Assembly: GCA_000708835.1 (NCBI GenBank)
Contig: DF237332.1
Coordinates: 26,461-90,460, forward strand
Origin: Klebsormidium nitens
Taxonomy: Eukaryota > Streptophyta > Klebsormidiophyceae > Klebsormidiales > Klebsormidiaceae
DNA length: 64,000 nucleotides
Direction: 5' to 3'
This document shows, one piece after another, positions 1-13,200 of this stretch. The stretch's first letter is position 1. Each line of letters opens with the position of its first letter. The notes beneath the pieces were generated by a model. That model worked only from the letters and a program-made list of their open reading frames with translations, was not told the origin of the DNA and ran no database searches. The position numbers were made by a program, and so were the translations under genes.

Positions 1-177
1 AGAAAAGGGCCTCGATCATACTGCGCTAACATTAACTCCTTTCCAAAAACCCGTCAGCATTACTTGATCCCAAGGTGAGCTTGAAATGGAATGTGCTCCT
101 TTCACGAGGGCTTTCAAGCGAATGAGTTTACATCGTCACCTGCTCATAAAGGCGTAAGCTTATGCATACGTCCTCAC

Positions 178-3100
178 CTCGCGAGGTCGGATCTCGGGCG
201 GCGCACGGAGCGCCTCTCTTTTGACCAAGAACTGGTCCAGTCCGCCGTCCCAAGCCAGCCCCTCCTTGCTGTCCCGCACGGCTGAAACAAGAGGATTGGG
301 GGAAATGTCAAACGGCTCTAAATAATACCGACATGCTGAAAGCTTAGAACTGGGAGCAGATAAAACAGATTCAACGTTCTTGCGCAGAGGTGGCAGCCGG
401 ACCAGTCTTTCCTCCAACGATTCCGTCCATTAAGAAGTACCTACACGGCCAAAACGTCCAGATATCCGAACGCGGCAGGTTCATGATGTGCCTACGAGCT
501 CTATCGGGCGCCCGCTGCGTTTGCTTGTGCCTTCAGACTGACTTGTTGCGATTCACAATATGTAACCATCAGGAGTGGGACTATTCGCGAACGAGCGGAC
601 GGGGTACACGTCCAATTGCAATGGAAGCATTTGGTGCGCGAAATAAGGACAGGCCTGAGATGACAGGTTTCACTCCTACAATGCTTCGTCGTCACAAGCG
701 GAACGGAACGGAGCTTACCGAAACGGGATCCACCCGGAGCCGCGGCCTTGGTGGGGCTCTTCCTCTTGAGCCACGAGCTCATTCCCGAGAGCACGCCCTT
801 CCTTCTCGGCGACTTGCTCCCTTTCTCCACCACATCCATGGTCGCCATCTCCTCCCTGGCGACAGCCTTCCAATCTTCGGAGTAAAAGGCGACCTCAGCT
901 TCGCCCGCGCTCTCCTGCGAGCCAAAGTACTCGTCGGAGAAGGTCCGCTCCGGCGACCCGTACGCGCCTCCCTCCGCCTCCACGTCGCCGTCGGAGCCGC
1001 CCGGACCCCATGACGTCACAGCGGCGGCACCTTCTGTTAGCCCGAAGGCTTCCGAGGCCCTGTGAGGGGCTTGTACGTCGGTAGGAGAGCCTGAAATTGG
1101 TTTTGAAACGGGCGGCGAATCCACTTCCGGGGCCTCTTCCTCCTCCGTCATAAGCGCCCGGATCGCCGCCCACTCACTGTCGGTGCTGGCGGCCAGCAGG
1201 TCCTCTTCTCCCTCCTCTAGTTCGTCCTCCTGGAAACGGGGCTCGTAAGAACCTCGCGTCTCTCCCGCCTCTAGTTCGTCCGGACGGGACGACTTCACAC
1301 TGCCGTCCCCTTGGTCCGAGAACCCGGGCGTGTTTACACTCGTGGTCACAACGGATCGCCCTGTCTCCGACTTCAGCGCCTCGTTATCAACCTCGAGTGT
1401 GAATAAGCTCTCCGTCGACACCCCAGGGTCTGCCACGTGTCCCGGCTCAACGTGGGCTACCGCGTCTGACGTCATGTTAACGGCAGCAAGCTCGGGGGAC
1501 GGGTGCTTTTTGGGTGGGGAGTTGGTGGGGCCCTGTGGCACGGGTGACAGCGGGTCCTCATCGGCAAAATCGGGCATGTCCTGCTCCAACGGGGCCTCCA
1601 AACCGGCGCAGCTCGCAACCTGTAATGCGCAAAAAGTGGCCGTTGGATTCCCTATGGTTGCAAGAGTCTGTCGTGCATGGGCGGCAACACGGAATGCGCA
1701 GTTCCACATTTTGAAAGAGAAGAACGGACTTTGGTGATCTAAGTTCCTGAAGAAAAGCCTCTCTTCCAAAGTGCGGTGCTGAATTAACTCATTGTCAAAG
1801 CTTTTTATACTGGGCCCTACAGTTGCTTCCGTCGGAGACCGTCGTGAGACAGGGGCAGCGAACAAGAAGACACTCTACCAAAAGAACCGCTGAGAACCTC
1901 TGAGTATGTAGAGAGGCCCGGACAAGCTCTTTGTCTCCTTTGAACGGTGACACTTCTGCTGTATATGCAAGTTCCAGTAAAACTGTTTTGCTTTCACATT
2001 GCAAAATAGTAGCCTTCGCATGGAACGCGTTTCAAAAAAAAGAGACAGAGTCAACGGAATGTCTACTAGAAGCTGATTAGTTGAGGATGCCAGAAGGAAA
2101 AAATAGAAAGAAGGAAGAGGAAAATTACCAACAAGTTCGTGGATCACAGGTGTAGATCGCAGAAGGCTCCAAATCGATTGTCTCGCTTAGATACGGGTAC
2201 AATGGAGGCGGTATGCTTCATGTCAAACTGAAGCTCTCACCTCTGACCCCATGCTGTGACTCCGTTGCGTTTTGAGCGAGGCCTTCCGCTTGTTGAAGTC
2301 CCGGACCTTGGACTCCCAAAACCCTAAACCCTTGCTGCCGCCGGAGACTGCCGCCAGGCGCCGCGCGACCTCCTTCTGGTCGGATGGGGACAGTAGAACC
2401 GGCGCGCTCGCGTCAGCGGCGATGTCAGCGGGAGTGGCTGACGGGGCTGGCGGGATGTCGTCATCTGGGGCGTGGATAGGAGTGGTGACTCTGCAAAAAA
2501 AAAAAAAAAAAGATTCTGAGACAAGAAGCTCCAGAAGTGGGGATGCGGGCCTTGGCGTTGAGCATGTGAAAACATTTTGGAACTGCCTGGCACTGTTTGA
2601 GGATAAAGGAACAAAGAGAAGTCTGATAGTTGAACACTCCGATAGCAGAGTCGTCCATATTGGTTGTACAAGGGGCAAAGATTTTAAAGAAGAGAAGGAG
2701 CTGAGCGTGGCCTCGATGAAAGGATAGACAAAGGACTGATGTGCAAAAGTGACGTGGCTGATTGGCAGGAACTGACTAACAACAAATCGTCGGCTAACTT
2801 GCAAATTTCTACGATCAAAGCCCTTTGCAAGAGCAACCAGTAGGGAAGACAACTCTATCTCACGGCCGCCCCGATACGAGAAGCAAGAGTCTTACCTGTG
2901 CTGTCGCGACTTAAGCCGCTTCAACGGCGACTTCTTGGGAGCCTTCGCTGCGTCTTCCTCAGCCGAGACCCTAGAGACCACAACCGGAACGGGCTCCTCT
3001 GGCAAGTTTTCGCTCTCCTCCGCAGCAGCGAAAGCCCCAAAAGCTTGCAGCCCTTTCGGCCGCCAGTCTTCTTCCGGCCCCTCTTCCGCATAATCCTCTG

Positions 3101-5489
3101 CTTTAATCGGTTGGATATCCGAAGGGGCTTCAAGAACCGGCTCGTTTTCGGGGGCTTCGCTGACGGCACTGGGCTGGGGCGCGAGAGCTGGCGCCGACGA
3201 CCCGTCCGCTTCCGCCTGGGGGACCGGCTCGTCCTTGGCTGCCTCGCTGACGTCAACCCGAGCAGGTGCTGACGTCACGTCCGGCTCCTCGTCGCTCAGC
3301 TGCACCAGGCCCTCCGTCCACGCGGATGGCGCCGCTGTTGGACGGTACTCCGCGTCCGAACCTCGCCCCACCTTCTTGGACGAGAACATCCGGGCAAAGG
3401 GCGACCTCGCCCTGCCCTCCTTGTGCTTCTTGGTCGCCATCTCCGGTGCTTCATGGTCGGCCGCTTTCGGGACCGGTTCAGGCCGCTGGAAGGGCGACTT
3501 GGACCTGCCACGTGTTTTCACGACGGGGTTCAGAAGCGCGAGGTCCCCGCCAGGCAGGTGGCCCTTGACGAACAGCAGCTGCACGGCTGCCACGTGGTTC
3601 TGGTCCCTCATCATTGGGGGCTCTTCTTTCGGCCCCTTCTTCCCAAAGCGGGGCATGCGGAAGGGCGACTTTGAACGGGCGCGCTTGGATGCTTCGGCTG
3701 CTGGACCCTTGGTCCCCTCTGCCGTTTCTTCGTTGCCCCCCTCCAACAAGCGGACTTTCTTGTCAAACCCGTAGGTCTCCATCGGCTTTTGCACAGGTTC
3801 TGGGAGGTTAGCCGCTTCGGAACTAGGGGCGGGGACTGTTGGGTCAGAGCCGCCCTTGCTCTTGCCCCCAAACCGCAGCCGACTGAACGGCGACTTTGAT
3901 CTTTCCCGCTCGTTGACGCCGTCCCCTCCGCCTTGCTCTGCAGCCCGCTTTCCAAACCCGGGCATCCTGAAAGGGGACTTTGAGCGCGCCCGCTCCTCAT
4001 GTTCTCCACCTTTTTCTTGAGGCTTCCTGCCAAACAGGGGCGACTTGGACCGCGCCCGTTTCTCCATCTTCCCCTCCAAGTGCTCCTCCTCAGAAGGTGC
4101 CCTTCCCTTGAACGCCCGCCCAAACCCAGGGAATCGGAATGGGGACTTTGAGCGCTCCTTGGAGACTGCTGCCACCCCCTCCGCGCCTTCCCCGTCATGA
4201 CCGCCTGCTTCCCGCCCCCTGCCAAAGATGGCCATCTTGAACGGAGATCGAGCTCTACCCTTCTTTTCCTCTGCCGCCGCAGCAACATTGGTCTCGGCGC
4301 GAGTGTCAACGTTCTCCTTCTGCTTGCGATGGGCTTTCCTCTCCCTGTGACCCTTCTTGGACGCCTTTGGCTTGTTAGCTGCAACTTCTTGGGAACCTTC
4401 CTCCACCTCCCCAGCACAGGACGCAGGCACACCGCCCCCGCTGTTGAACTCAACGCTCCGAAAAGGGCGCCTTCCGGCCACGACCCCTGCGACCAGTTCC
4501 TCATCGGGACTGCCGACATCGGACGCCCCAGACAACTTCGTGACAGGGGGGCTAAATACTGCCGCCTTGGTGACATCACCTTGGCGCGCGGGGCTAGCCG
4601 GGACCTTGCCCTTCGCCTGTCGGTGCGGGTTGCTTTCTGTGCTCAAGCTCCCCTCCTTCAGCTGCGCAATCCCGCTGTCCCCATCCCCCTCTCCGTGCAC
4701 ATTCCCTCTATTTCTACCTGGCTTCGCAAACTGCCGGTCGCCAAGAGGCCCTGTCCTCAGGTTTGGTGGCGCGATGTCCACTGGACGCGCCAGGACAATC
4801 TGCTCACTCCGGGGCCTGCTCACTGGCATGGTGGAAACCTCCTCACAGACCTCCTCAATCGTCTCGTCCACCTTCATGAAGGAGAACGAAGAGTCGCTCG
4901 CGAAAGCGGGGTCCCGCTTCTTCGATCTCCGGTGCGGCCGCGCCTCGACAGACGTGTCGCTGCCGACCGCGCCCTCGGTCCGGAGCGCTCGCTGAGACGA
5001 CGTCTCGCCCTTCTCCCCCGTGTTGCTCCTCTCCAAACCGCCCCGCTCCCTGACCCTTTCTTCATGCGGCTGCTCAAAACTCGGCTCCTCCCCCAGAGAC
5101 CTTACGGAAAGCACTCTGCGCAATTCGCCGTTGTTTGGCTGCCGGATAAACTTGACAGAGTCGTCGCTGTCCGCGCCGCTCGACCCCTGGCGCAGCCTCG
5201 CAGCGCTGGCGCTCAGTTTTGCCGCACTCCTCGCCCGCCTGCTGGCGCTGCGGCTCCTCTCCAAGTCGCGCTCCCTGCCCCGCCCCTGCCGGCTGCTGCT
5301 CTCAAAGCTGGTGTCGCGCCCCTTCTGCTGCTCCCATTTGTAGGACTGCGTCCCCAAAGACGGACGCCAGCTGGACACAGACTCGTGCGTGGCGTCAGAG
5401 GAGACGTTGTCCGAAGACCCAGGGGCTGCGGGCTTCAGGGACTTGCGGCGGGAACCGCGTGAGCGTTTGGTGTTGCGGGGGGGAGGCAT
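178..5489 (-). CDS. Large disordered protein with RSKSPF repeats (3' end outside window)
   Basis: Not recognised. Four exons join in phase: 5489-2896, 2490-2241, 1619-719 and 281-178, all with GT-AG borders. This gives about 1283 residues, and the last donor shows that the gene continues to the left. The start is the first ATG of the 865-codon opening frame. The protein is almost wholly low-complexity, charged and rich in S, P, E and K. Between about residues 410 and 700 lie eight copies of a basic motif, R-[AGE]-R-S-K-S-P-F, usually followed by R-x-P-x-F-G-K, separated by acidic spacers. Single related copies occur later (SKSPRRKG, KRKSPTKA), and exon 1 ends SPLKRLKSRQHR. The regularly spaced S-P sites in basic contexts look like proline-directed kinase targets or a microtubule- or nucleic-acid-binding array. 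That is inference, as no folded domain is visible. A poly-T tract directly precedes the exon 2 acceptor. Confidence 0.72.
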
Positions 5490-7269
5490 GGCGCTGGGGG
5501 AGAGGGGTGGGTCGGCGGGGTTCTTGTACTGCAGTATAGAGGAAGAGGGGTCAGTTGGAGGAGAGGTAGGTTAAAGGTATCTGGTGCAAGATGCTGGAAT
5601 AAGTGGGGTTCCTGTCTTAGGACCCAAGAAAGTCTAAGGAGATTGAGAATATGGAAGGAGGCCTCTGATCTTTTATTACGCAAGACCTGTCCAGCTTATC
5701 TATCACAGTAGGAACTCTGTTTGCAATACGTTACTTCACGAGCCATGGCCTATTGAATTGGCTATTGTAACAAAGAGTGAGTATGCAGTCTGACAGCCTT
5801 TCTTTCAAGTTCTCTCACCTAGCCCGCTCAGAAGCTTCTCTAAGGATGTGGGCAGGAGGGCAAGAACAGAGTGCACAGAAAAGAACGAAGCTGGCGAGCA
5901 TGCTCTCAGGCTTAATCAGGAGCATTGCCAGCAACTAAAACTGAAAGAGTTGCAGCATTTGCAAGCCAGTCATATGCATCAGCTAAGAACCATACCAGTT
6001 GCTTATCAGCTTGGAAAGTGAGTGCTCTGATCAAGCTGTGCAGGACAATACCTTCTAGATTTATAGTTTAGAGCTGCGAGTGGCAGCCAGACTACTGAGG
6101 ATTTTGTCCCAGCATAATTGCATGCTTTGCAGAGCTTCATATTCAGACAACATAGCATGTTTCTCTATGGACAAAACTTTCTCCCATGCTGTAACTTCCT
6201 TTCTGAAACCCTGAGCTTATAACATGGAACCAGCTGCCAGGTATTGAGTTTGAATTATGGCAACCTCAGGCTAACTCCTTTCCATACAAGAAGCGTTCAG
6301 ATTGCAGATGATATTCAGCAAAATGCTCTCTCATTTTACTAGAAGGTTGGCACAGTCCCCATACATCTCAATCATACCAGGTTTTCAAATCAAAACTTAC
6401 GGAGCTCTCAGGAATCGTTTACAACAGCATGGCTTCAGGTATAAAGCTTTAGGCGACTTTAATCAAATATCAAAGCTCTGTTCCAAACGAGTGAACCTCG
6501 AAACATCTTACCTTTCTTGGCTTGTGTGAATGCCTCACGTGCTCCTCCATAGAGGAACCTCCTGGAGGCGCTTCCATCAGCGTCGGTGGCTGTCTCCTCT
6601 CCCTAAGGCAAGCTTTCAGCTTTTCTCATCGTCTCCAAGGAACTATTGCTCAAGCCCAGAGGGACTTAGAGGACATCTGAACCGAGGTAAGGGGCGCCGT
6701 TGCACCAAGACAGGAGCGTTTATCAAAGCACTTGATCTTACTTTTGCTGCAAATGTACCTCCGTGCAGCCACACATACCCAAATGTCAAGTGAACCTCTT
6801 CCTTGTGAACCTTTCTGCGGCTCAACATGTCAATGCAAGGGGCTTTTTGCGCACCCAAGCACTACCTAGTTTGTGTAGAGTTCTGAAAGTGCTTTGATGC
6901 TGTTGCAAGTGCTTTTGTCAGTGTTGATGTGGTGGGTGTTTCCAGCTGGCGCCCATTTCGAACTCAAATTGAAATGCCCGACGAACCGTTGAGCAACCTC
7001 TACAAAGCAGATCAACGGCGGAGCCAGGCGGTCTCTGCGCGCACGTGCAAAGACAATTACGCGCGCACGCGCCTCAGTATCTTTGAAGTTGCCCAGTGAG
7101 AACGAGCCCTTCCGCTCTAGTTCCCGGCTAGCTCAGCAGAGCAGGACAGTTGCAGAGTGCTCTTCTGCTCGAAAACGACGCCTGCTGCAAAGCTAGGAGG
7201 AAGGCACTCTTGAAGGCGCAGTGGAAGGCACAGACCTCGTTGGTCACTCGCCTGTTGCGCTTCTGAGAC
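5490..7269. other. Intergenic region, no gene seen
   Basis: This stretch separates two divergently transcribed genes, the RSKSPF-repeat gene (-) and the PHR2-like gene (+), so both promoters should lie here. It is AT-richer than the coding exons. Short open frames at 6302-6529 and 6530-6793 have no recognisable product or splice pattern. I identify no specific promoter motif. Confidence 0.6.
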
Positions 7270-10200
7270 ATGGCTTCCGTCCAGGAATGCAGGGGTGCTC
7301 TGGTGGGAGCTGGCCCTTTGACGGTGCTCGTGGTTGGCCCTGCTGGGGCTGGCAAGAGCTCCACTGTGAATGCGGTCTTCGGGAGACATTTCCTGGCGGC
7401 GAAGCCTGCTGAGGTAAGCAGTTTTGCTCAGAGCAATGTGGATTTTACTTGACCGAATGCAGCTTGCTCGTATTGTATTGCCAAAATGAGGCATTTGCAT
7501 CTCTTTTGGACTGTTTTCTGCTAAAGGTGGTTGGCTCCATGGTTGGCTGCACAGGGGCAAGCATTGGAGCAGGTTTGGGGACCCCTACTGTGCATAGCTT
7601 GTTATGATGCAGTTTTCAATGACCAAAGAGTATGGCACAGTTCCAGAAAAGCCGAATGCTCCAACGTATTTATATTAGCAGTCAATGCAACTCCAAGCGA
7701 CCATGCATGTTTTGCTTGTTGACCCAAGAGACAAGCATGTGGGTTCCCGCTTAGGTTTATTATCCTAGCCATTCGCTCACGGGTTTCCGTATTCAATCTG
7801 CTGTTTCTGATTCATGTCAGCATTACTTGCAAGAGTGGCTGTTTCAGAAGATGCAAATGCGCACATTCGTCTCCCTTCTTTGCAAAGCTAAGATAAACTT
7901 GGGTCGTTCTGCATTTGTCAAACATGGAATTTTTGCCATGATTGAGTCCGTGCGGCCCCTGGTAATGGTTGGAACAGGCGCCACCGATGCAAGCAATATT
8001 GAATCCATTCGTGCCAAAAATATTGACCGCAGTGCACTTGAGAGTGCCTGGTTGGGCTTTGCTTTTCTTATATTTGCTCCTTCCCGATCGAGTTGAAAGA
8101 ATATGCTTTTGTTGTAATTACTCCGGAGTAACTTCCTTCATGTGCCTGTCGGCTGCTTCTGTTGGTGGCTGTATTCAGGTAAATTGGGTGATGGATGCTC
8201 CAGTAGGCAGGATTTTGTACCACAACCTCATAAACCCTACGCAGAGCATCTCTGCCTTTCATACTTGAAAGCAAGGGGATAAATATGCACTTGCCAGCTT
8301 TTTGACTTCCTAGCATGCCATTGACCAATCTGAGAGGTGTTTGCTCAAGTAGTTGAGCTCCCGCATGCTGCTTGCAAAGCTTTTGTGTGCTTTCATCATC
8401 CAATAGTGTGGAAAATCAAGCGTTTTCTTGGTCCTTGTGAGCGGCATGCAGCCAGCTGTTGTTACCCATCCGTCGCAGGCTTCCGCCGGTCGCTTCAAGC
8501 TCGAGGAGTGCGTGCAGACCATCAATGGTTCCAAGGTCGTCGTGCTCGAGGCCTCTGGCCTGAGCAAGGCTAAGGATGTAGAGGAGCTCCGTAAGAGCCT
8601 GTCCAAGAAGCGGAAGACGGTGGACCTCGTGCTGCTCGTAGAGGCTCTGCAGCAGGCCGGCAGTGTGGATGTGGCCAGCGAGATGGGAGCCAAGTTTGGC
8701 GCGCAGCTGCTTAATGCTGCGGTGCCTGTCTTTGCCTGCGGCCACGTTCAGGTATGGTGCCACCCGTTGCGTCTATTTTCGCATGACAGAAATCAATATG
8801 TACACCAGTAATTGATTTTCAGATATGCTGCATGTCGTTGATCAAGCACTGACGGCTTGTGCAGCACTTGCATGCGCTGTCCATTTTGAGACTACAGGAC
8901 ATAGAAAGATTAAAGGCTGGTAGAAGTTTGAGAAAATGGAAAAGGAAAATGACTAGCAGGCGTCATGTATAAACTTGACGTCGGCTATGGTCAAGCCTGG
9001 CTTGTAGCATAGACCTTTATGAATGAAATTGCACAAGGGTAACGTGAACATGCTGAACGGCGCAGGCATTCACTTTTTGTTTTTTCTCAGGAGGAGGCCG
9101 ATGAAGAGAGCAAGGCTCTGTATGCCAAGCGCAGCGCTGCTGTTCTCGCTGCCTTCGGCGCAAACGGCGCTGAGGTGCCGTCCAGGGTCATTCCTCTGGA
9201 GCTGGAGGGTGCTTCAGTCTGCGAGGAGGGTTTGAAGGTGGTTCTGGAGGTGAGCTTTTGTAACTGTGAAGACTTCAATGTTAGGATGTTATATTCCACG
9301 CTTCCTGCTGCTGATATACTGGGACAGATTATTCTATTGTTCGAGCATTTGGCATCCTCTCTGAGCAGCGGTGTGACAACACAGAGCGCATATTAGCCTT
9401 GTCTTTTCAGCAGAAAGTCTAAGAAACGACTGACGCTCCGGTGTTGAGCAGGGGGTTTGGCAGATACGATGTTGTACCTCGCTGCCTATGTTGCACATCC
9501 AGGTGCATTTTGCTTGTCAAGCATACGGAGCATCCTGACTTGACTTTCTCATTTTTCCCTCTTCGTCAGGAGATGCGCCGCGTGCGCGCTCAGAAGACGC
9601 CAGCATTTGTCCCTGCCACCACTATGGACGCTGACCTCAAGGACCTGAGCCTGGTCATGGACCACAACATGTCGGTCGCCAGCTTCAATGCTGCCCCCGC
9701 GTTCCTGCCCAAGCAGGCGCCTGTGAAGGTGAGTTCTGGATGGTGGCATCTCCTTGGCACAGGATTTTGCAGAGATGTTGCGTGTGTCTGCTAGGATTTT
9801 GTTCTTGTGAGACAAGGTTCGGATGGTTTGACACAATGAGACTGCTAATAGAACCAGCATCTCGCCATCAAGCGCAGCAAAAGGGACCTCAAAATGGGCT
9901 CGTCGTCTTTGGATTGCGAAAGATATTTTTAGATATATCCCCAATTCTTTGAGCTATGTTCTCAGACTCAGTCCACATGCCCGGCGTTCGCTGTCTCTCA
10001 ACACTAACTCCAGGGTAAAGGAATCAGGTTTTCCTACCAGGCAACCGTCGCGCTGTTGAAAGTTTGTCAACAAGCCTGCTGACATTTTGCGGCTCTTAAC
10101 CCTGCCCCACATGAAGGGTTTTTAAAACAGGAAGCCTAAAACTGTTTTTTTCCTGTCCGATTATGTTTTCAGACTCCTTCCACAAATCATTCTTGCAACC

Positions 10201-13200
10201 ATCATCCTGACGCTTTGTATCTTCTCAAATTCAGGTCGTGCGCGCCCCCACTAAGGAGGCCGCCCCTGCGCCCCCCGCCAAGCTCGCGGAGGCAGCCCCC
10301 AAGGCCCCGGTGCAGCAGTCGTTCCCCGCGCCTCCGCCCAACGTCGCGGGCGCCGCCTCGATCTCAATCGCCGTGCAGTCGGCCGCGAGCATGCTCGCGC
10401 CTGCCTTGCAGGCTGCCGCAGCTACCCAGGTCAAGAAGCTGCGTAACCTCCGTGGGGGTGTCCCTATGATCGCCCCCCGGTCCCCAATCGACTGCCCCGC
10501 GATCAAGGTCACCAAGACGCTCGTGCCGGCGAGGGACGCGGCCGCGAGCAAGACGACCATGCTGTCGTCGGCGGCGAGCTCGTTCGCGCCCGTCGCGGCG
10601 GCTGTTTTGGCGCCGAGCAAGCCGGCGGCGAACAACAAGCTCATGGGGCTGTCGGCGTTCCCCGACATGCAGAAGCTGCGGGGGGGCGACTTCGCCGGGC
10701 CTGCGGGCGCGGCAGCGGCGCGCAACGTGTCCATTGTCTGGTTCAGGTGAGTCTTTGTCCGATTTGCTTGCAACTCAGCAGCCCCCTGGGCTCCCAGAGC
10801 GACAGCATGCATTGAAAGCCTGAGTACCTTTATGAGAGGGGTGCACCAGTTGGTGTATGAAATGGATTGCTCTTATACATAAGAAGAGCAAAGTTCCTAC
10901 GGGTTATGGATCTTTGTCAATCAGAAACCCTAATCGAAACTACTTCGGAAATCTGGTCAGGAGTATTCCTGATGAAGTCTACTCTCCTTTGACTACACTT
11001 TCGTGAATGAACTGTTTGTTGGCTCCATTTCAAAGACCAGGGCTTTGCATTCGATCTCAAACAGGCTTGACTACTCAGCTTCAATTGACCTTAGCGCTTT
11101 CCGCTTAAGTCCGCTACCCATTCTACGTAGACCTCTACACACACCATTGGTCTTCCAATCACAAGTTTCTCTAGTGATTGCAAGCCTTGAAACTTGGCAT
11201 GTGTCAAATCAGACGCCAATGCGATTTCAAGCTTTCAACTTTTGCTTGTGCCGTTTTACATGCTGATCAAATCTTTGTTTTTTTTGCAGGAACGACCTGC
11301 GCGTCCACGACAACGAGGCTTTGGCCATGGCTCAGCAGGCGTCGAGCTCCATCGTGCCGGTGTACTGCTTCGACCCCCGTGACTACGGCAAGTCTTCGAG
11401 CGGTTTCGACAAGACGGGGCCGTACCGGGCCAAGTTCCTCATCGAGTGCGTCGCAGACCTGCGCAAGAACCTGCGGGAGAGGGGCAGCGAGCTGGTTGTC
11501 AGGATCGGGAAGCCGGAGGAGGTGAGGTTCATCTGCAGACATTGCGTGCCTCTGATGTCAGTAGCATGCCCAGTATCATCTTCGGCCTGTGGCATCGTCT
11601 CGTGAAAAGGACGCTATGACAAGTAAGGGGAAGTTGAACTTAGCGAACGGCCAACTATGATTCTCAGAGGTTTCGCCTAAGTAACAGTACTTCGAGCCCC
11701 TAAGGCCGAGGCAAGTGAGCAGGAGGCAGGGTTTTATTAAGCATATGTGCAGCCAAGTGCGGAAAGGTTTCCTCGTCCAATCAACACCTCAGTAACTGAC
11801 TTTGCAGGTCCTGGCTGACCTGGCGCGCAAGACTGGCGCCAAGACGCTGTTTGCGCACCAGGAGGTGACGCACGAGGAACTGCAGTCGGAGCGCAAGGTG
11901 TGCGCGGCGCTCAAGGACGCGGGCGTGCAGGCCAAGTTCTTCTGGGGCAGCACGCTGTACCACATCGACGACCTGCCCTTCAAGCTGGAGAGCATGCCCT
12001 CCAATTACGCCGGCTTCAGGGAGCAGGTGCGAGGCTCGTCGTTTTTTTTTTTAAATGCTAAATCTATAGGACCACAGTTCCTTTGCATGTTTCGGTTTCG
12101 CTGTTCAGCTTTCTTCGGGCGTTGTTTGGTAAGAAGGTGCCTCCCAACTACGCCGCCTTCAGGGAACAGTTGCGGGGCATTGTTATGTACATTCTGCGGA
12201 GGCTCCCAGCATCTATCTGGTACTGAGTGTTCGAAGCTTCATTGTCCTTTGCCCCTGGCTACTGACGAATCATCTTTGATGATATAATGACCGCTGCATC
12301 AGCGAGAATTTGCTACGTTTCCGAGCGTCGCACCTGCTACGTATCTGAGCGTGTCTGGACTCTGGGGCATCGCATCCTTGTAACCTCGTGCCACTGGCAC
12401 TAGCATCAAACAGCCAAGTTGTGCAGCTTAACGTTGGGTAAACGGGCCACTTTGCGATCGTGAGTCTTCTGGTTGTTCAGCCAACCCTGCAGCAATTGTG
12501 GCAACCAGCCTTACGCCCAATCTCTGTGCTCAGGTGAAGGACCTGAAGGTGCGCAAGACCGCGGCCGCGCTCAAGACGCTCAAGGGCCTGCCGAAGCTGA
12601 GCAGCGTCGAGGTCGGGAAGGTGCCTACCCTGCAGGACCTCGGCCTAGACGCCTCAAAGTCCACCCGGCATGTAAGCGAAGTCACTCGCTTTGGCTCCTT
12701 TCATTGAGACGGATCTCAATCACTGTCATTGGAATTTCTGAGCAACCGAGGTCGTCGGTTGGGTGGGTGTCATGGGGAAAATGTCCCCAAGTCAAGGAAA
12801 CGACTGAGCACTGAAGAGCACTGAAGCATTGAAGAGCTATCGCAAGTAGGTGCGTTTGTTGTCTGGAGGCGTCCTTGTGGAGTATTTCTTGCTCCGCACT
12901 CTTCGGTGCATGCATTTATAGTTCATCAGAACCTTGGGGCTGGGTATGTGGTAGGTTGAGATCTTTACTTTTGATGCGCTGCATGATGTCATTCAAAAAG
13001 GGTCGTCCCTAACTTTTAACTTCAATCTGTACAGGAGACTGGAGCCCAGGCCCTGATTGGAGGAGAGTCGGAGGCCCTCGACAGGCTTAAGAGCTTTGTA
13101 GCGGATGCAACCGGTGAGTTTCTGAAGTAGCTGCCCGCCTCTTCCTTTCAGGAAATGAGGGGTGATATCTGCACTCTGGCAAAGGAGCTGTCTTCAAATA

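Noticed and set aside
4197..5462. 421-codon plus-strand open frame
   Set aside because: It is the antisense of the RSKSPF-repeat exon. Its Pro/Leu/Arg composition is what a GC-rich complementary strand gives, and the minus frame has coherent repeats and matched splice sites.
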